From: Odontesthes bonariensis
Lineage: Eukaryota > Chordata > Actinopteri > Atheriniformes > Atherinopsidae
Assembly (NCBI RefSeq): GCF_027942865.1
Contig: NC_134510.1
Span: forward strand, 24,297,209 to 24,361,208
Direction: 5' to 3'
Length of the DNA stretch: 64,000 bases
Notes under the pieces: model-generated
Seen by the model: only the letters and a program-made list of their open reading frames with translations
Told to the model about the DNA's origin: nothing
Database searches by the model: none
Shown here: positions 62,215 to 64,000 of the stretch, piece by piece
Position numbering within the stretch: the first letter of the stretch is position 1
Layout of the letters: each line of letters starts with the position of its first letter
Position numbers and translations under genes: made by a program

Positions 62215-63801
62215 ATGTCCACTAACAACGCAAGCTCCGGCTCGTCCTTTCCAGCCAACGGTGACGCTCCCACTGCGGCCATTCTCATCATTGGAGATGA
62301 GATTCTCAAGGTGATTTCATGTTCATGGCTTTGTGTGACTTTTAGGTTTCTGTGTGAGTGACAGTACCCCGCTCTTTGAAAGGTTGTGGAACACCTCCCT
62401 CTCAACTACTTTATGGACTTGAATGTATTGGATATTTTTAACATATGCTCCTTCATCAGTATGCTTGGGCTCATATGGCCTCTTATCCCGTCTCGTGGTC
62501 ACATTTCACAAGTCCAGGAAAACCTTGTGGGGGCTGTTTGATGTGGCGGTGATGCTTTCTTTCAGAATGACAGTTTTTCTTTCTTATTTCTTGACTGGAC
62601 ATGATTTAAACATGAAAGTATTTTGATCGTGTCCAGTGTCACGCCTTACCCTCAAAATATGCCCACTCTGAGTCCTTGAATTTCATTAAGCAGGAGTCTG
62701 GAGTTTTTAAAAAGCCCTTGAATTTGATGCCTGAGTGAAAGTGGAAACTGTGCCATGAAACTTAACTGTGCGCTTCTTTCAGGGTTACACTGTGGACACC
62801 AACAGCACTTTTCTAACACGAGCACTTAGGAGACTTGGTGTGTCTGTGCAGCGCATCACAGTCATACCAGATATACAAGACGTCATAGCCAAAGAGGTGG
62901 TCCTCCTCTCCTCAAAATATACACACCTCTTTACGTCAGGGGGTGTAGGCCCCACTCATGATGACGTCACCATGGAGAGCATCGCCATGGCGTTCAAAGA
63001 GGAGCTGTATCTCCATCCTGAGCTCACCAAGCTAGTTGAAGAATTTTTCGGGGTGACGGACAAAAACAGTCCAGCTATGAAGTTGGCCATGGTGCCTCGC
63101 TCAACTAAACTCAACTTTGGAATTGACCCTCAGACTGGGCAACCACAGCGCTACCCGGTGGTAAGTGAAACCAGGAAAAAGGCGACTAGCATAACAGAAA
63201 TTAAATAGAAACCAAACCGGAAGTGATCAATATTCACTTCTAACTGCTGTGTTTTGGCTATTTCACTCGGCTTGAATGGGCACTTTTTACCATATCTATG
63301 CTCACATGATCCTTTGTTTACCCTGTCATAGGTCAGTGTGCGTAATGTGTACGTGTTTCCTGGGATCCCAGCTTTGATGGAGAGGTCGTTCACTGGACTG
63401 GAGCACCTCTTTTCTGCCGCAGGAACCACTTTCCACTCTCGTGAGGTAACACAACGGCCCTATGAATGATTTACAGTTCTGAAATCTGTGTTTTAACAGT
63501 GCAACTTCGCTCACCTTAAATGCGTTTTCTCAGGTGTTTGTCGATGCAGACGAAACAGAGATTGCACCTGTGCTGACCAAACTGCAGGCCAGTTGGAGCA
63601 AAAGGGTGTCTCTCGGCTCCTACCCCGACTGGTTGAGCAACTATAGCAAAGTCAAACTTGTCTTGGACTCAGACAGCCAGGAGGAAGTAGACAAAGCACG
63701 ACTCCAGCTGATAGATGAGCTACCCAAGGGTAGCGTGGTGTCCTTAGTCAAAGACTCGGTGTCCATCGCCACCGTGGACGTGTACAAACTATCCAACAAT
63801 G
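62215..63801 (+). CDS. flad1: FAD synthase FLAD1, N-terminal part (cut by window end)
   Basis: FLAD1 joins FMN and ATP to make FAD, in cytosol and mitochondria. Four coding exons are visible: 62215-62310 (within an exon from 62142), 62783-63160, 63332-63445 and 63534-63801; phases agree. They encode the molybdopterin-binding-like domain: AAILIIGDEILKGYTVDTN, then FTSGGVGPTHDDVTMESIA, then VSVRNVYVFPGIP, then LGSYPDWLSNYSKVKL, all matching remembered human FLAD1. The last exon ends at the donor AACAATG|GTGAGA; reading on gives an early stop, so further exons with the PAPS-reductase-like catalytic domain must lie right of the window. The ATG at 62215 starts MSTNNASSGSS. The frame stays open upstream to the acceptor, encoding an Arg-rich LSRAVVRARRLAAQLSTAA that could be part of a mitochondrial presequence. 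Confidence 0.93.
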
Positions 63802-64000
63802 GTGAGAGCATGAAGAAGTCTCACAGTGAAGGAAGTAAAAAATGTTAACATGAGTTGGGAAATTATGGTGGAGGATAAAAAGAAAACTTGCTGTGAGATT
63901 GAATTGAGAAGAAAACGATGTATGAATGACTTTGATATGATAAACTACCAGCAGTTAATTTTACTCTGAATTAGACATCAAAACGAGGGATGACTGAAGA

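Overview
This is vertebrate nuclear DNA, most probably from a teleost fish (a percomorph is my guess). Genes are split into short GT-AG exons, the repeats are those typical of fish, and the proteins match vertebrate families whose human counterparts lie on chromosome 1q21-q22. I found no operons, phage, CRISPR array or prokaryotic signals. Family and human comparisons rest on remembered sequences; nothing was searched. Splice-site positions were read by eye, and reading-frame phase was checked across every junction of the genes called with high confidence.

Layout. (1) 1-3.9 kb: the last coding exon and 3' UTR of the neuronal nicotinic receptor subunit chrnb2 (+). (2) 4.5-18.9 kb: three two-exon S100 calcium-binding protein genes, all on the minus strand: s100a1 and two members resembling the S100A13/A14/A16 group. 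A nest of transposable-element relics lies between the second gene and the third (10.2-12.6 kb). (3) 21.0-33.0 kb: pbxip1 (HPIP), minus strand, nine coding exons, 930 aa. (4) 33.5-34.3 kb: lenep, a single-exon gene for the 63-aa lens epithelial cell protein, minus. (5) 36.7-45.5 kb: shc1, minus, twelve coding exons, 595 aa for the p66 form. (6) 45.5-58 kb: mostly without recognised genes, but with an unidentified minus-strand first-exon-like segment at 57.65-57.9 kb and a tryptophan-repeat open frame at 46.4-46.8 kb. (7) 59.0 kb to the right edge: flad1 (FAD synthase), plus strand, cut off by the window end after its fourth coding exon.

These genes do not form one pathway. CHRNB2 is a brain ion-channel subunit; S100s are calcium sensors; PBXIP1 is a membrane/microtubule/nuclear shuttling adaptor; LENEP is a lens protein; SHC1 relays receptor tyrosine kinase signals to Ras; FLAD1 makes FAD. 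What links them is conserved neighbourhood: CHRNB2, the S100 cluster, PBXIP1, SHC1, FLAD1 and LENEP all sit within a few Mb in human. Here they are packed into 64 kb with a different local order (lenep between pbxip1 and shc1; no PYGO2, PMVK or CKS1B seen).

No clearly new biological system was found. The points most worth checking are the loss of the p46 initiator methionine in shc1, a presequence-like in-frame extension upstream of the flad1 ATG, the unassigned exon-like segment at 57.65 kb and the tryptophan-repeat frame at 46.4 kb. Two transposon insertions with clean target-site duplications are also reported.
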